Position numbers and translations under genes: made by a program. This document shows positions 10,700 through 21,689 of a DNA stretch of 64,000 nt, one piece after another. Where the stretch lies: positions 1,056,501-1,120,500 of the forward strand of contig WPIO01000116.1 of the NCBI GenBank assembly GCA_009760855.2, written 5' to 3'. Numbering within the stretch: the first letter of the stretch is position 1; the number at the start of each line of letters is the position of its first letter. The notes below the pieces were generated by a model. That model saw only the letters and a list, made by a program, of their open reading frames with translations. It was not told the origin of the DNA and ran no database searches. The DNA is from Cristatella mucedo (Eukaryota; Bryozoa; Phylactolaemata; Cristatellidae).

Positions 10700-12880
10700 A
10701 GTATATTACATGAAATAGGCGATACAAATATACATCAACCCGTTGTCTTTCTGTTTACAGTTTTTCAAATATTGGAAATCATAACGTATCTATTTGCCTT
10801 TTTTGCCCAAAGACTGCTCATATTTCCAGGCTGGACGTTATAGTTAATATAAGATATTGTAAAACTATTAAATTTTCAAAGCTTCTCATCTATGGTGACA
10901 TACGATCATTTATGGCTATCACAAACGCTGGATGCAACAATAAATATATGGTACAGCAGGATTTGAGCCACCCAGCTCCGGCCTCAAGGTCGGAATAAGC
11001 TGTCTACTTACTTAGTGAGCCTTCAATACATACTACCAAAGTCATTCAATTTTTATTTAGTTAGTCAAGTAAGTTTATTTGAATGTCAGTAAAAGTATAT
11101 GCTTAGGATAGTGAATTATTTAAGCTTAGATATGCAATGGAATGTAGATATAGTTGAGAAGCCCCATGGCTGCAAGAGGGGAATGTAAGCAGAAGCAAAT
11201 GGTCTGTATCGAAGCATGTTTTTCGATGCGTCATAACAACAAAGGTAAATAATAAGTCCTGAAATGTTCTAGAATATAAAATATGGGCCAAGTGGAAGTC
11301 ATGTTTAGCACTGTCAAGGAGAACATTGGTTAATGTTTATCACATACGGACAACAACGTAAAATTGATGCTGGTGTGCTAATTTAGAGTTCTTACTTTTG
11401 TTTGCAAATCACTGAAGTTGTGCCTATACAAAGTCATCAGTTAGCAGACACTAACATCTATCAGGATTAAGGATCGGCTTGCAGTAAACGAGCGATCGAT
11501 TTACATGTTCAACAAGGCATCGGAGCAATCTAACAACACTCCCTACTCAGGCCACAAAGTAACCGATATACAAGAGCAACATTCCTATACCTTGTAAATG
11601 CGATCTTACAGCCAGCAAAGTTCTTACTTGGCTTTGAAGTCAAAGCTGATGGAAGGTAGACCCTTACCGACGCCTGCAAAACTGTTAGCAGCAATGGAGG
11701 TAAACGGCCAAGACAATGGAGGCTAGTGAGGAGACTAGGCGGAAGGCGCCGTCTCAACCCTGGTTTCGATATTTCACATTTCCTTGAACCTATAGATATG
11801 ATTTTCTTCATCAATATTAAATATAGGCAGGTTCAGAAAATTATTAAGGATGAGGGTGTCAAGTGGCGTCACTACTTCAGTGTCCTGCTTCCGGCTCCCA
11901 TCAGCCACACTTGCCTCAAACCACATTTCTCCTACAGCCTCACTCTGGTACCTAACAGATGATTATAGTAATCTCGAAAAAGTTATCGATGGGGTGAACT
12001 ACTAGCACGTCACGAACCAGATCATAAGCATAAGTTTAACACCGACATTGGTTGTCACAGATAGACTGTGAGCATAGTTTACCTGCTGGACATGCCTACC
12101 ATACGAGCTGTTCTTAAGACCTTGGTCAGATAGCAGTCCCAAGCTGCCAATGGTTATCACTGCCAGTGATGAAATTGCGACAAGCATCAGTGCTGCAGAG
12201 CTAATTCCCATAAAATGATGAGGGCTTGCTAGAATATCAAGAACTAGCTTCGCATATGGTTGGATGCAGATGGATGTAATCACCCATGTGGGAGTCAAGC
12301 ATCGGGTATTATAAAGCTTTCCGCCATGTGAAATTTGTATTGTGGCAAAAGATTTAGCTAATTCCATGATTAACATTATGCAACATCACCCATCTGTCTT
12401 TTTTTGCACTGAGCAGATTCTCATTGCTCATCGGCAAGAACTTCATTTCCGCTCTAGTAGCACCCCTTCTCATTTGCAAACACGATGAGGTTCTGGAACG
12501 GCAATATACCTCATCCCTTTCGTGAATTATTACCAGTTGCTATTTGCATCAGTTGCAGGAACTAAGTCCAAACTAACAGAGCGAACCTTTTTGAATACCT
12601 AAACAAAAACAATGTACTTCCTCACAATTAGTAACTGCACCTTTCCTTGCCTACTACTTTATAACCGATAACTGGCAAGCAATACAGTAGTCTGGCCGTA
12701 GCCCTGGAGAAGCTCTGCTTTTGCTGCTCAATAAAGCGAATTAGCTTGGCTGTACAAGCTACTTTCTAGTTTAACCTGTAATGAATGCTAAACCTCTAGT
12801 CTTCGAAAGGTCTCCTGAGGAAAAATGACTTCACAACTTAGACGGTCACGAAGTGTCTCCAAATTGTTTTAAAGATTCAC
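10700..12880. other. No recognised gene; one unexplained 124-codon frame at 12002-12376 (minus)
   Basis: Copy 3 would be expected to have its mini-exon somewhere here, but I could not find it. A minus-strand frame at 12376-12002 encodes 124 residues with one hydrophobic stretch that could span a membrane (residues about 58-83). I see no family motif, splice context or duplicate to support it, so it may be chance. Confidence 0.25.
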
Positions 12881-12889
12881 ACTACCTTT

Positions 12890-13020
12890 TATACCATTTG
12901 AAGAATGTAATCAGAAGGAAATATAACTTATTCTTATGCGGACCCCCACAGCTATACACCTTACAAAGCCACACATGGCTTTGTGGAGTTTCAGATGGAT
13001 AAAACATTGCATTACCTATA
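12890..13020 (+). mobile_element. LINE B 3' end remnant
   Basis: Only the last about 130 nt match LINE B (segment around 12960-13010 near the element end). It abuts the intron block at 13030, as in copies 2 and 4. Confidence 0.5.
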
Positions 13021-13029
13021 TGCCAGTGT

Positions 13030-13735
13030 AGATCTGCATAAAGGAAGCCTTTTTTCTCAAGAAGGCAATGTACAAGATCCGTTCAGTATCTCAAATTTAT
13101 AATTAAAGACCTAAGGCCAATCGATCTTAGTGAAAGTTAAAATTTGTTTCATACTAAATCAGCAATGAAAGTGACATAAAATAGACCATATCATGATAGC
13201 TCAGACAGCCACAGTATGATTGTCGTCATCTAACATCTGCAAAGTTTTTCTGAATCCTTCGTTGAAAAGTCATTGAAAAACTGATATCGATCTTGAATCA
13301 AATTTATTCCAAGAGATCAATTTTAATAAAATTAGGCATCATTATCAAGCTTCTAATCAATATTTTTAACGATAGAGATCAGCATTTTCACACTGGACTC
13401 AGCCACTGGGACTAGTCAAGATACTCACGGTAAAACCAAGTCTAGTTGAATTAGATCTATCATTTTAGTTATTGCTGTAAACAGGTTAAATTTCGCTGAA
13501 ACAATAGTTTCCTCACATACATCGAGCCATAAATCAAGAATGCTGCAATTGAGCCTCGTCACGTATTGATTTCCAAATCACACATAAATTAGGGCAATTT
13601 TGAAGTGTTGCATCGTCAAGAACCCTGTTCTTAACTATTGGTGCGTCTTATAATTAAGTGTCTTTTATATGCAGGAAGATACGGTATTTAAAGAAAACCG
13701 TGTGTTATAGTGTGCCATGTTGAATAATATAAATA
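13030..13735 (-). pseudogene. Intron blocks of decayed zinc-finger gene copy 3
   Basis: 13030-13300 matches 5180-5400 and the reverse of 43020-43290. 13300-13440 matches 58375-58520 and the reverse of 42860-43020. In copy 4 these blocks lie just after the 48-nt exon inside intron 2. The position expected for that exon here (about 13550-13600) shows no splice sites, so the copy is dead. Similarity to 58375-58850 continues to about 13735. Confidence 0.55.
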
Positions 13736-13736
13736 A

Positions 13737-14165
13737 TGATAATAATAATTCGCTTGATAAAGTGCCCTCAGAAAACTTAATCTCTCTCTAGGCGCTTTAC
13801 ATTTGCTGTAAAGTGAAATGTAATTGAATGGTAAGTAAAATCATGCTTGAAAAACAAGCAAAATGAATAGCATGGTTAGGGGTGACATGCATAGGGTCAG
13901 CATGCAAATGTGGTTAGTGGCAGCATGCACAGTGTCAGCACGCATAAGCACATCAAGGACGAATCACAGGGACCCACTAAATGCTGTCCTAAATAGGTGT
14001 GCTTTTAGGTTCCTTTTAAATGTGGTCAGGTCAGCGGATGTTCTGACGCAGGTCGGGAGGGAGTTCCAGGCTTTGGGAGCATCCAAACTAAATGCATGGT
14101 CTCCAAAATATTTGAGGTTAGTACGAGGTATTTGTACCCTCCTAACAATAGTCAAAGGAGCACTT
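13737..14165 (-). mobile_element. LINE A 3' fragment (C-terminal 60 codons plus UTR)
   Basis: The minus strand encodes a clean C-terminus with GDHAFS, WNSLPTCVRTS and FRTAFSGSL (14155-13964), then the LINE A UTR and hairpin, ending in TTATTATT. Closest to the C-terminus at 55195-55375. This insertion is absent from the paralogous block near 58850. Confidence 0.8.
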
Positions 14166-14194
14166 TAATCAGCGAAACATTTTTCTTCGTCTCT

Positions 14195-14199
14195 CTCAT

Positions 14200-14259
<60 letters not shown>

Positions 14260-14290
14260 CATATATATATATATATGTATATATATATTA
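14195..14290. repeat. (CT)n-(AT)n compound microsatellite
   Basis: A CT run at about 14200-14223 passes directly into AT-rich dinucleotide repeats to about 14287. Confidence 0.9.
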
Positions 14291-14639
14291 CCGAATTATT
14301 TATCCAATGTAAAAAAAGTGCCACATTTATGACCTGCCGACCTGGTTTTGCCACGTCATTCGTGCATGCAGTGGTGCTTTACTGCATTTACGTTTTAAGT
14401 ATGCACTGGAACTACGACATACAGCATATCTGATTTGATGGGGCACCGCCGTTGCCCTTGGTATATTATCTTTGGAAGCAACTTTACAAAACCCTAAGCC
14501 TCGCTTTCGTCAAAGCGAACTACTTTACTAGTCTCAGTATATTCTTGCCTACAGGTTGGGCTTGGCAATCACAGCAGCAAGAGGCAATGTCAATTGTTGC
14601 GTTTGATATTGAACTCTCACAATTTTGCTAATTAAGTAA

Positions 14640-15060
14640 GTGTTTAGTAATTACTCCATGTACGAGTCGAATGCAGGCTACAAAATAAAACTTATAATCC
14701 TTTTGTTTCACTTTTTTGTGTACCACAATTATTGCATATATAAGCTTAGTCTGGGGAAAATATCTAAATATATAAAACATAGTACGTTTACTGAGTTCTG
14801 TTTAGTGTTAGTATTTATCGCAGCAAACATAATGGCGACAAGATTAACAATACTTCTGGTTGGGTTTAAAGTTACCTTTTTAGTATCTGTAGTGGTTCCG
14901 TTGAAAACCAAGAGTAGGAAAATAATTCGAATACAGAGCCAGCGTTCGTTCGATATAGGAATTTAATGTGAAAACTAGTTGTAACCTTTAATTTTCTTGT
15001 TAAGGGCAATACATAATCTAATAGTAAATAGTGCTTACCTTAATTAAAATGCAAGGTAAC
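14640..15060. repeat. Duplicated block U, first copy (partner 58895-59325)
   Basis: About 80% identical to 58895-59325 and collinear with the flanking duplicated blocks. It carries frames of 108 (plus) and 60 (minus) codons that are not kept in the partner, so I do not call a gene. Confidence 0.65.
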
Positions 15061-15449
15061 ATTCTGCTAGCATATCTCCAGTTGAATCGGCTCGAAATCT
15101 AGGTGTCATATTCTAAAGTTACCTCTCGTTAGACGACCATATCAGGACCACAGTCAAATCTGCCTATTTTCAGCTTCATAACATTGCTAAAATTCGGGCT
15201 TGTTTAGATAAGGATACCACGTCTGAGTTGGTCCATGCATTTGTGACGTCCCGTCTCGGCTTCTGCAACTCACTGCTTGCTGGCCTACCAGCATGTGAGA
15301 TCAGGCAATCGCAGCTATTGCCAAACTCCACTGCTAGGCTTGTCTGTTGCGAGCGTCAAAGTTGCCAAATTACTCCACTTCTCCAGTTCCTGCACTGGCT
15401 ACCGGTCAAGTGAAGGATTGACTTTAAGGTTTTGTTGCTCACTTTTAGG

Positions 15450-15805
15450 TCCACATTTAAAAAGAACTTAAAGACACACATATTTAGGACAACATTTAGC
15501 GGGTCCCTGTGACTCGTCCTTGATGTGCTTGTGAGTGCTGACACTCAGCATGCTGCCACTAACCACAGTTGCATGCTGACCCAGTGCATGTAACCCCTAA
15601 CCACATTATTAATTTTGTTTGTTTTTCAAGCATGATTTTACTTACTATTCTATTGCGTATCACTTTGTAGCAAATGTAAAGCGCCTAGAAAGAGATTAAG
15701 TTCTCTATTGCGTATCACTTTGTAGCAAATGTAAAGCGCCTAGAAAGAGATTAAGTTCTCTGAGGGCGCTTTATCAAGTGCAATATTATTATTATTATTA
15801 TTAGG
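15450..15805 (+). mobile_element. Nested LINE A 3' end
   Basis: The host element reads up to ACTTTTAGG at 15449, then a LINE A 3' end (15450-15800) intervenes, and the host resumes at 15806 after a repeated TTAGG. The first 133 bases (15450-15582) are identical to the host's own 16007-16139, after which the two diverge. Confidence 0.75.
15652..15761 (+). repeat. Exact 55-bp tandem duplication of the LINE A terminal hairpin
   Basis: 15652-15706 and 15707-15761 are identical. Each holds the end of the UTR and the left part of the hairpin, ending AAGTTCTCT. Only the second copy runs on into the GGGCGC arm. Confidence 0.9.
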
Positions 15806-16302
15806 TCGCTTCATACTTTGGCTCCAGCCTATCTCTTCGATATACTCCCCAACCAGGCCATGCATAGGCTCACCGCCTTTCTGAGATCCAATAGTTTACA
15901 AATACCTCGTAGAAACCTCAAATCCTTCGGAGACTATGCATTTAGCTCGTATGCTCTTAAAGCATGGAACTCCTTCCCGACCTGAGTCAGAACATCCACT
16001 GACCTATCCACATTTAAAAAGAACTTAAAGACACACATATTTAGGACAACATTTAGCGGGTCCCTGTGACTCGTCCTTGATGTGCTTGTGAGTGCTGACA
16101 CTCAGCATGCTGCCACTAACCACAGTTGCATGCTGACCCTGGGCATGCCACTACCAACCATGTTATTCATTTTGTTTGTTTAGCATGATATTAATCCCCA
16201 TTGTATTGCATTTCCCTTTGCAGCCAATGTAACTCGCCTAGAAAGTGATTGACTTCTCAGATGGCGCTTGATCAATGGCATTATTGTTATTATTATTTTA
16301 AC

Positions 16303-17120
16303 GTATCATGTTTTTTTTCATCTTTATTTTCAGTCTAAATTGTTTCGGCTACAAATCACTGAAACGTTGATCCAGTTAACCGCCGTAGTCACGGAATGAC
16401 TCCATAGCTGATGCGATAAAATCGGCGAGGCATTCTTAATATCGCATGCTGCTGTGTCGCTGACCAAAGAACCAATATAGGTAGCCGATTCGGAAATTAT
16501 CTGTCACTTTCTCAAGCCATTGATGACTGTCGTAATTTTCACTTTCTCCCATAGCTGAAGAATCAAATAACATTCACCTATGGAAAGAGGCAGGTAAGAT
16601 TGAGCAATAATGGTTGCTTTCCTGCATCAAACAACTATATGACTTAAACTAACAATGGTAGCAAAGTCTTGTTTACATTCAAAGGTTGAGGAAACGTCGG
16701 TCAACAATAAAAGAAATGACTGAGTTTAGCTGCCTTAACATAAATCTGACGTTTGTTCCTGATGCAGTAGATGTATTTTTATCAGAAAATTGAATTCAGG
16801 ATATTCTCTTAAGTAAACGCTGCTACAATTGCTTTATCAAACCAAGCATGTCTGACCTCTAGTTTATACCGGCTCGCTCTAGCACCCTCTCCAGTAGGCT
16901 TCCGGCTGTCCTGCTATAGGTTAAAAAAATCAAGCAACGTGTTGACTCAGCTTGTTCAAGGTTCTTTCTTCACCTGTCTCAATTCCCAGCTCACTTGTGA
17001 ATAATGCAATATACAGTTTTCATTGAGTAGTATAATTGATCGGCTGTCTGAAATAACTACTGGATTGTTTTTGCAACGTCGCCTGAACTTTGACTCGGCT
17101 TAGCATGGCGTGCCTGCCTA
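16303..17120. repeat. Duplicated block V, first copy (partner 59335-60250)
   Basis: Collinear with 59335-60250 at roughly 80-85%. On the minus strand a core of about 45 nt with TATAAA (T at 16868; partner 59877) is conserved with only a few differences. This may be a promoter of an unidentified gene. No long frame is shared by both copies. Confidence 0.6.
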
Positions 17121-17164
17121 GCCATGACGGTTTAAATGACAAATACAACTGAGTATCGTCAGCA

Positions 17165-17300
17165 TAGAAGTAACATCCTATTCCATGGGCCTTAATCAAT
17201 TTTTCTCAGAGGTTGTGTATAAATAGAGAACAGCAAGGGACCGAGTACAGACCCTTGAGGGACTCCACAAGTGACCCTTCTCGTGTCTGAGACCTGACCC
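17165..17300 (-). mobile_element. LINE B reverse transcriptase fragment
   Basis: The minus-strand frame (17449-17192) includes TCGVPQGSVLGPLLFSIYTQ, the conserved RT block before the catalytic Asp pair. The YTQPL variant matches LINE B at 34080 and 60380. Confidence 0.7.
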
Positions 17301-17329
17301 CCACGCGACACGACCTGACCCCCACACGA

Positions 17330-17610
17330 CTTAGAAAAAAGGTTAAAAATGCACCCAGTTCTAACAGCATTAAGTGTGTACCTCTGATTTGTCTTTCGTG
17401 TGCTTATGTGTGCTGACAATGTCCATGCTACCACAAACCAAAATAGCATGCTGACCTGTGCATGTCACCCCTAACCATGTTATTCATGTTGTATATCAGA
17501 CATGATAATACTCATCATTCAAACGTGTTTCTTTTTGCAGCAAATTTAAAGTGCATAGAATCAGATTGAGCTCTTTGAGGGCGCTATATAAAAATTATTT
17601 TTATTATTAG
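17330..17610 (+). mobile_element. LINE A 3' end
   Basis: UTR with diverged terminal hairpin (17560-17590) and TTATTATT tail. It is followed directly by duplicated block W, an arrangement also seen at 61960-62400. Confidence 0.65.
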
Positions 17611-17611
17611 T

Positions 17612-17750
17612 TTTTCATCAATAACCAAGTTTACCTTGAACACCTCTCATCTCCCTGTCTGTGGCGTCCATTTCAACTGGTCATGTTTTTCTCAGTGGGA
17701 GACTCAAAAGTAGTTTAGCGAATGGAACTCTGAATTAATAATGAGACTGG
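17612..17750. repeat. Duplicated block W, first copy (partner 62255-62370)
   Basis: Short match (ATAACCAAG start, GGAGACTCAA landmark near 17697) to 62255-62370; marks the right end of the large direct duplication 13.0-17.75 / 58.4-62.4 kb. Confidence 0.55.
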
Positions 17751-17854
17751 ACGAAGAACCAATTTGCAAATTTTGTGCAAACTAAGTGTTTTTTTAGGAA
17801 TTTTCAGAGAGTGATGCACAAAATCTGCTCTACCGGCCCACGTACTGTCCTCTT

Positions 17855-18545
17855 CGCCGGAAATATAGGTGTCGCGTTCCAAATTGACGTAGCAGTAGAT
17901 GAAAACATCAGTTCAACAGTCAAACCAGCCCACTTTTAACCGCAAGGCGTTGCTAAAACTCTGGCTTTTTAAAATAGGAAAATCACTTCTAAATTGGTCC
18001 ATGCATTAGCGATATTTTGTCTTGACTCCTGTACCTCCCTGCTTCCTATGCTACCGACCTGTGTAATCAGGTTGTTATAGCTAGTGCAAACTATTGCAGA
18101 TATTCTTGTCTGTCGCACGCTTCGCAGTAGCTATATCTCATCACTTCTCGTTGACCTGCACTGGCTTCCAGTCAAGCAAAGCTTCGGATTCAAAGTCATT
18201 TCACACACGTTTACATCTGTTGATTGTTTGGCTTCTGCCTACCTTATATATCTACTATACCAAAAAGCTAAGCATCGTATACGGCTATGAACCTCAACCC
18301 ATTCGGACACTGTGCCTTCACTTCGTATTTTCCCAAAGCTCAGAGCTCACTCCTGACTTGCATTAAATATTCTGATTGTGTCACATTTAAAAAGAAACTA
18401 AAACCGCATTTATTTTAACAGCATTTAGTAGGTCTCAGTTATTTCTTTCCCTGTGGGCGTATGAGTGCTGATTCTGTGGGTATTGCCAATAACCATACTT
18501 GCAGGCTGAACCTGTGCACGTCACCCGTAACCATGTTATTCTTGC
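17855..18545 (+). mobile_element. 5'-truncated LINE A
   Basis: Starts in the RT thumb region and runs through the segment encoding HWLPVKQ (18150-18180) to a 3' UTR at 18440-18540. Many stops. Confidence 0.65.
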
Positions 18546-18549
18546 CATT

Positions 18550-19150
18550 AATTAATAGTGCTGCCTTTAACCATTCGGTTGTGGATTTTTAATCTGTTAT
18601 TAGCGATTTTAGAATGGTATGGATTTTGTCCAGGCAAAGATTTAGTACACTGCTTCCTTTCGCTCGGAATGATGTAGCTACACACCGTAATCAGATACTG
18701 AAAAGGTGGAGGCTCGAATCAAGGATTATAAAGCTAAAGATTCTACTTAGTCGGCTGATCGTTAGATCTGTTTTCAATAGGTATATGGCATATCTTTGCA
18801 GGTATTTAAACAGATAATAGATCATTCCCTGTCTTTTTACAGCAACAGAAGATCAATCGTTACGAATTTAATAATCATGGAAATGTTGAGCCAGTTTCAT
18901 ATCGAATCTGGTAACTTGATCTGTGTAGAGGTTTTCTCAGTCTTACCGGACAATAAGGACCAAAAGATGGTCTGCTACGTGCATGCATGAGCGAGGAAGA
19001 CCAATTTACCTAGGCATTCGTTCAACGCTAAGACAGGTCACGTTCAGATACGTTGCAAGAGTCTACAAGAACGTGCTTAAAGTAGCCGCTCAGTTAAACT
19101 ACTAGTAAGTAGCATGTCTTGCGTTACACAGAAGTTTATGCTCACGCTTC
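18550..19150 (-). repeat. Dispersed blocks Q/Z, third copy
   Basis: Collinear with 50450-51030 in the same orientation and with 56440-57000 in reverse. The best-conserved part is 18960-19110 (landmark ACGTGCATGCATGAGCGAGG). A frame of about 38 codons over this part is open in this copy and at 50860-50993, but it has a stop near its start at 56440-56620. Evidence for coding is weak. Confidence 0.55.
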
Positions 19151-19159
19151 ACGTTTAGG

Positions 19160-19665
19160 TCACTTAGTTCTTCGGCTCCAGCCACAATCTCACAGATGCA
19201 CTCCCTCACCAGGCCCAGCATCGTACCATCCGCTTTTCGGAATCCAACAGTTCACCACTACCTCGTACACACCTTAAATACTTGGAGACCGTGTATTAGT
19301 TGTATGCTCCCAAAGCCTGTAATTCACTCCCGACTTGCGTTAGAACACTCCCCACCCCCGACTTGACCATATTTAAAAAGAACTTAAAGACACCTTTTTA
19401 GTACAGCATTTTCTTGGTCCCTGTGATTCGTCTTTGACGTGCTTATGGGTGCTGACACTGTGCATGCTGCCACTAACCACATTTGCATGCTGACCCTGTG
19501 CATGTCACTGCTAACCATTTTATTCATGTTCTTTATCGAGCATGATGTTACTCACCATTCAATTGCGGTTCCCTTTGCAGCAAATGTAAAGCGCCTAGAA
19601 AGAGATTGATTTATCGAGGGCGCTTTATCAAGTGCATTATTTTTAATATTATTTACCTTAGTAAA
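19160..19665 (+). mobile_element. 5'-truncated LINE A with good 3' end
   Basis: C-terminal remnant, UTR, and a nearly consensus hairpin at 19590-19630 (GCGCCT ... AGGGCGC), then ATT-rich tail. Confidence 0.75.
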
Positions 19666-19943
19666 ACCACCCTATTCGAATAGCGAAGGTGAATTTAACT
19701 TTTACACTTCTTGAAGATAGTAATGTCGCTGTATTACTTGCTGTAAATGTGCTAGCACCGCCTGAATAGTATAAGCTGCTAATGACGTAAATACAACTAT
19801 CGGGACCGGACATGCTTTTTAAGCCTCTGCTAGTTTCACACCCTTCGCCAAGTTATCACATCATTCGTGTAGTAATATATAGGGAAGCGATAAAATAATG
19901 CGTTCAAAAAATTTGAAGCAGAGACCACACGTCTTGTATATAT

Positions 19944-20076
19944 AATTCATTAATATAGCACCCCAAGAGAACCCTATCACTATTCAGACGCTTCACGTAT
20001 GCCTCGGGGCTCGAGCCCACGACCTCAGCCGGACCTTGGTCGGGGCGAGCACCTTCACCGCTAGACCAAGCCAGCT
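19944..20076 (-). mobile_element. tRNA-derived SINE
   Basis: On the minus strand: A box TGGTCTAGCGG, B box GGGCTCGAGCCC, then a tail with a variant hairpin and a TATATTAATGAATTA end. This is one of the best-preserved copies. Confidence 0.8.
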
Positions 20077-20174
20077 CGGAGTCTTTGCTCCAACGGAGAT
20101 ACAGGAAACGGGAGAAGGTACGATGTTGATCTCACTGCTAGTCCAGCTGCGGCTTTGTTGAACCGGCCGGTAGA

Positions 20175-20295
20175 CATATAAACTCGCCATGACGATATTG
20201 ATCTCGCCAAGACGATGTTAAACTCGCCCAGACAAATATATATATAAACACGCCGAGAGACAATATTAAACTTACCGAAGCGATGTCAACATAGC
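20175..20295. repeat. Short minisatellite of about 20-bp units
   Basis: Four to five imperfect units beginning CTCGCC and containing AGACGAT, directly next to the SINE's 5' side. Confidence 0.6.
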
Positions 20296-20299
20296 TTAC

Positions 20300-21160
20300 G
20301 TGGTATTAAATTACCCGAGGCCAGACGCTATGTCACGGCGACAGATTAGACCGATCTTATGTAGAGCCCTTAAGTAAATCGAAAGCCCTGGCGATTAGCA
20401 TGGCATCCTGCTCTAAATTTTCAGCTGGGGATTCCTATTTATATTAATCGATTTGGTCGCTCGTGAGATTTAAGTGTCAAAATACGCAATTGCATCGCCC
20501 TTCACATCATTTTCGGCTGTGATAACTTATGCACTTCAGGTGCATCACAGTGTTCTTTGCATCATTTTATACGTCTTCGGTCTAGCTCAGCCGTAATAAC
20601 ATCGTGTCATCTCAAAATGCATGATTTAATTATATTGAGCATCTTATAATAACAGTTTACATATAGAAATAAACTTATACATCACGTTATTTTTGTTACG
20701 TGACTGAGCTTGGGTATGTCAACGGTATGGCGTTCAATAATCCGGGCAATATAGACACCTTATGTTTTTACATTGCTATACAGCTTCAAATTCAAAGAAA
20801 GAAGTCATGCATTTGCATTTTCATTCCACCCGACAAGTCGCAGAGTTGTGGAGTAACCAACTAAATTCTCCACTACTATTATGGTCTCCAAAGGCTGTGA
20901 GGTTTGTAGGGGTAAAGGTAAATTTATTCCGAAAAGCCCAAGGTAGGGTGAATGTGCCCAAGGACACGCTTACCGCTCTCACCCCATGAGGGTAATTTCC
21001 AGCAGATAATCTTGCTGAGACTTTGAGAATGACAACTGCTTAGACCCTAAAAAGAAATTTAAAATGCACTATGTAGGCTTCAATCGCAGACCAATTTAGC
21101 CCCGTTGTAGAAGAGAATTGTGAGCACGAATTAATAATTATGCTAAATTCTGTTGCATAA
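20300..21160. other. No gene recognised
   Basis: Frames here have no domain or splice support. Confidence 0.35.
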
Positions 21161-21164
21161 TGTA

Positions 21165-21380
21165 ATCTAATGTATATCCGTCTGTAACTCCACAGAGTCA
21201 TAAAGACCATGTGGGTGTTACGCAGGAGAGTTTTGAATAGGGCACTCACAGCCTACGCGGCTTTCGGTACTCATTCGGTAGCCGACCGACTTCGTCTCAC
21301 GCAACAATGAGAAAATGGGAATCATAGCAGAGTCAGTAGAGCAGTTGAGATAGTGAGCAGCACGGAAGTAGCAGAATGAA
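21165..21380 (-). mobile_element. LINE B 3' end
   Basis: Terminal about 210 nt of LINE B on the minus strand, similar to 23095-23290. Confidence 0.65.
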
Positions 21381-21386
21381 CTGCCT

Positions 21387-21425
21387 CAGCCAGGCGTTGG
21401 TCGGGGCGAGCTCGTTGACCGCTGA
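21387..21425 (-). mobile_element. SINE fragment
   Basis: About 40 nt matching the tRNA-like head between A and B boxes (GCTCGCCCCGACCAA on the minus strand). Confidence 0.5.
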
Positions 21426-21689
21426 GATGATGATGATTATTATTATTATAATTACCTTTGTGATACAGCTGCCGATATAGTGCATTTGCTAAGACGATTA
21501 ACGAAAAACGAATTGTATCGTTAGAAGGACATATCATGGACATTGTGCAAGCCTGTTGGAAGTTTACGACCTCAATACAGCAGGCCACCCAGTTTTCAGT
21601 ACCAAGTTTTAAATTCGCGATTAATTACTGTCGGCAAAAGGAGGACGGGCTAAAACATCGGAGCGTTTTGCATAAAGTTGCCCATGGTT

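Larger units (their letters stand above)
15062..16302 (+). mobile_element. 5'-truncated LINE A inserted in a duplicated block, itself hosting a nested LINE A 3' end
   Basis: It begins within the RT thumb region (SARNLGV-type motif near 15088-15110), encodes the VHAFVTSRL segment and HWLPVK (15228-15413), and ends in the UTR and (ATT)n. Flanks read AAGGTAACAT before and AACGTATCAT after. The paralogous empty site at about 59318-59328 has a single AACGTACCAT. This defines both ends and a target-site duplication of about 10 bp. The insertion therefore happened after the segmental duplication. Confidence 0.8.

Noticed and set aside
12002-12376. 124-codon minus-strand frame with a hydrophobic stretch
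   Set aside because: No family motif, no splice or promoter context, and not found in any duplicate. A frame this length can arise by chance in 64 kb.
18960-19110. Confident protein-coding call for the conserved Q/Z core
   Set aside because: The frame is only about 38 codons, one of three copies has a stop in it, and open frames of this length are common by chance.
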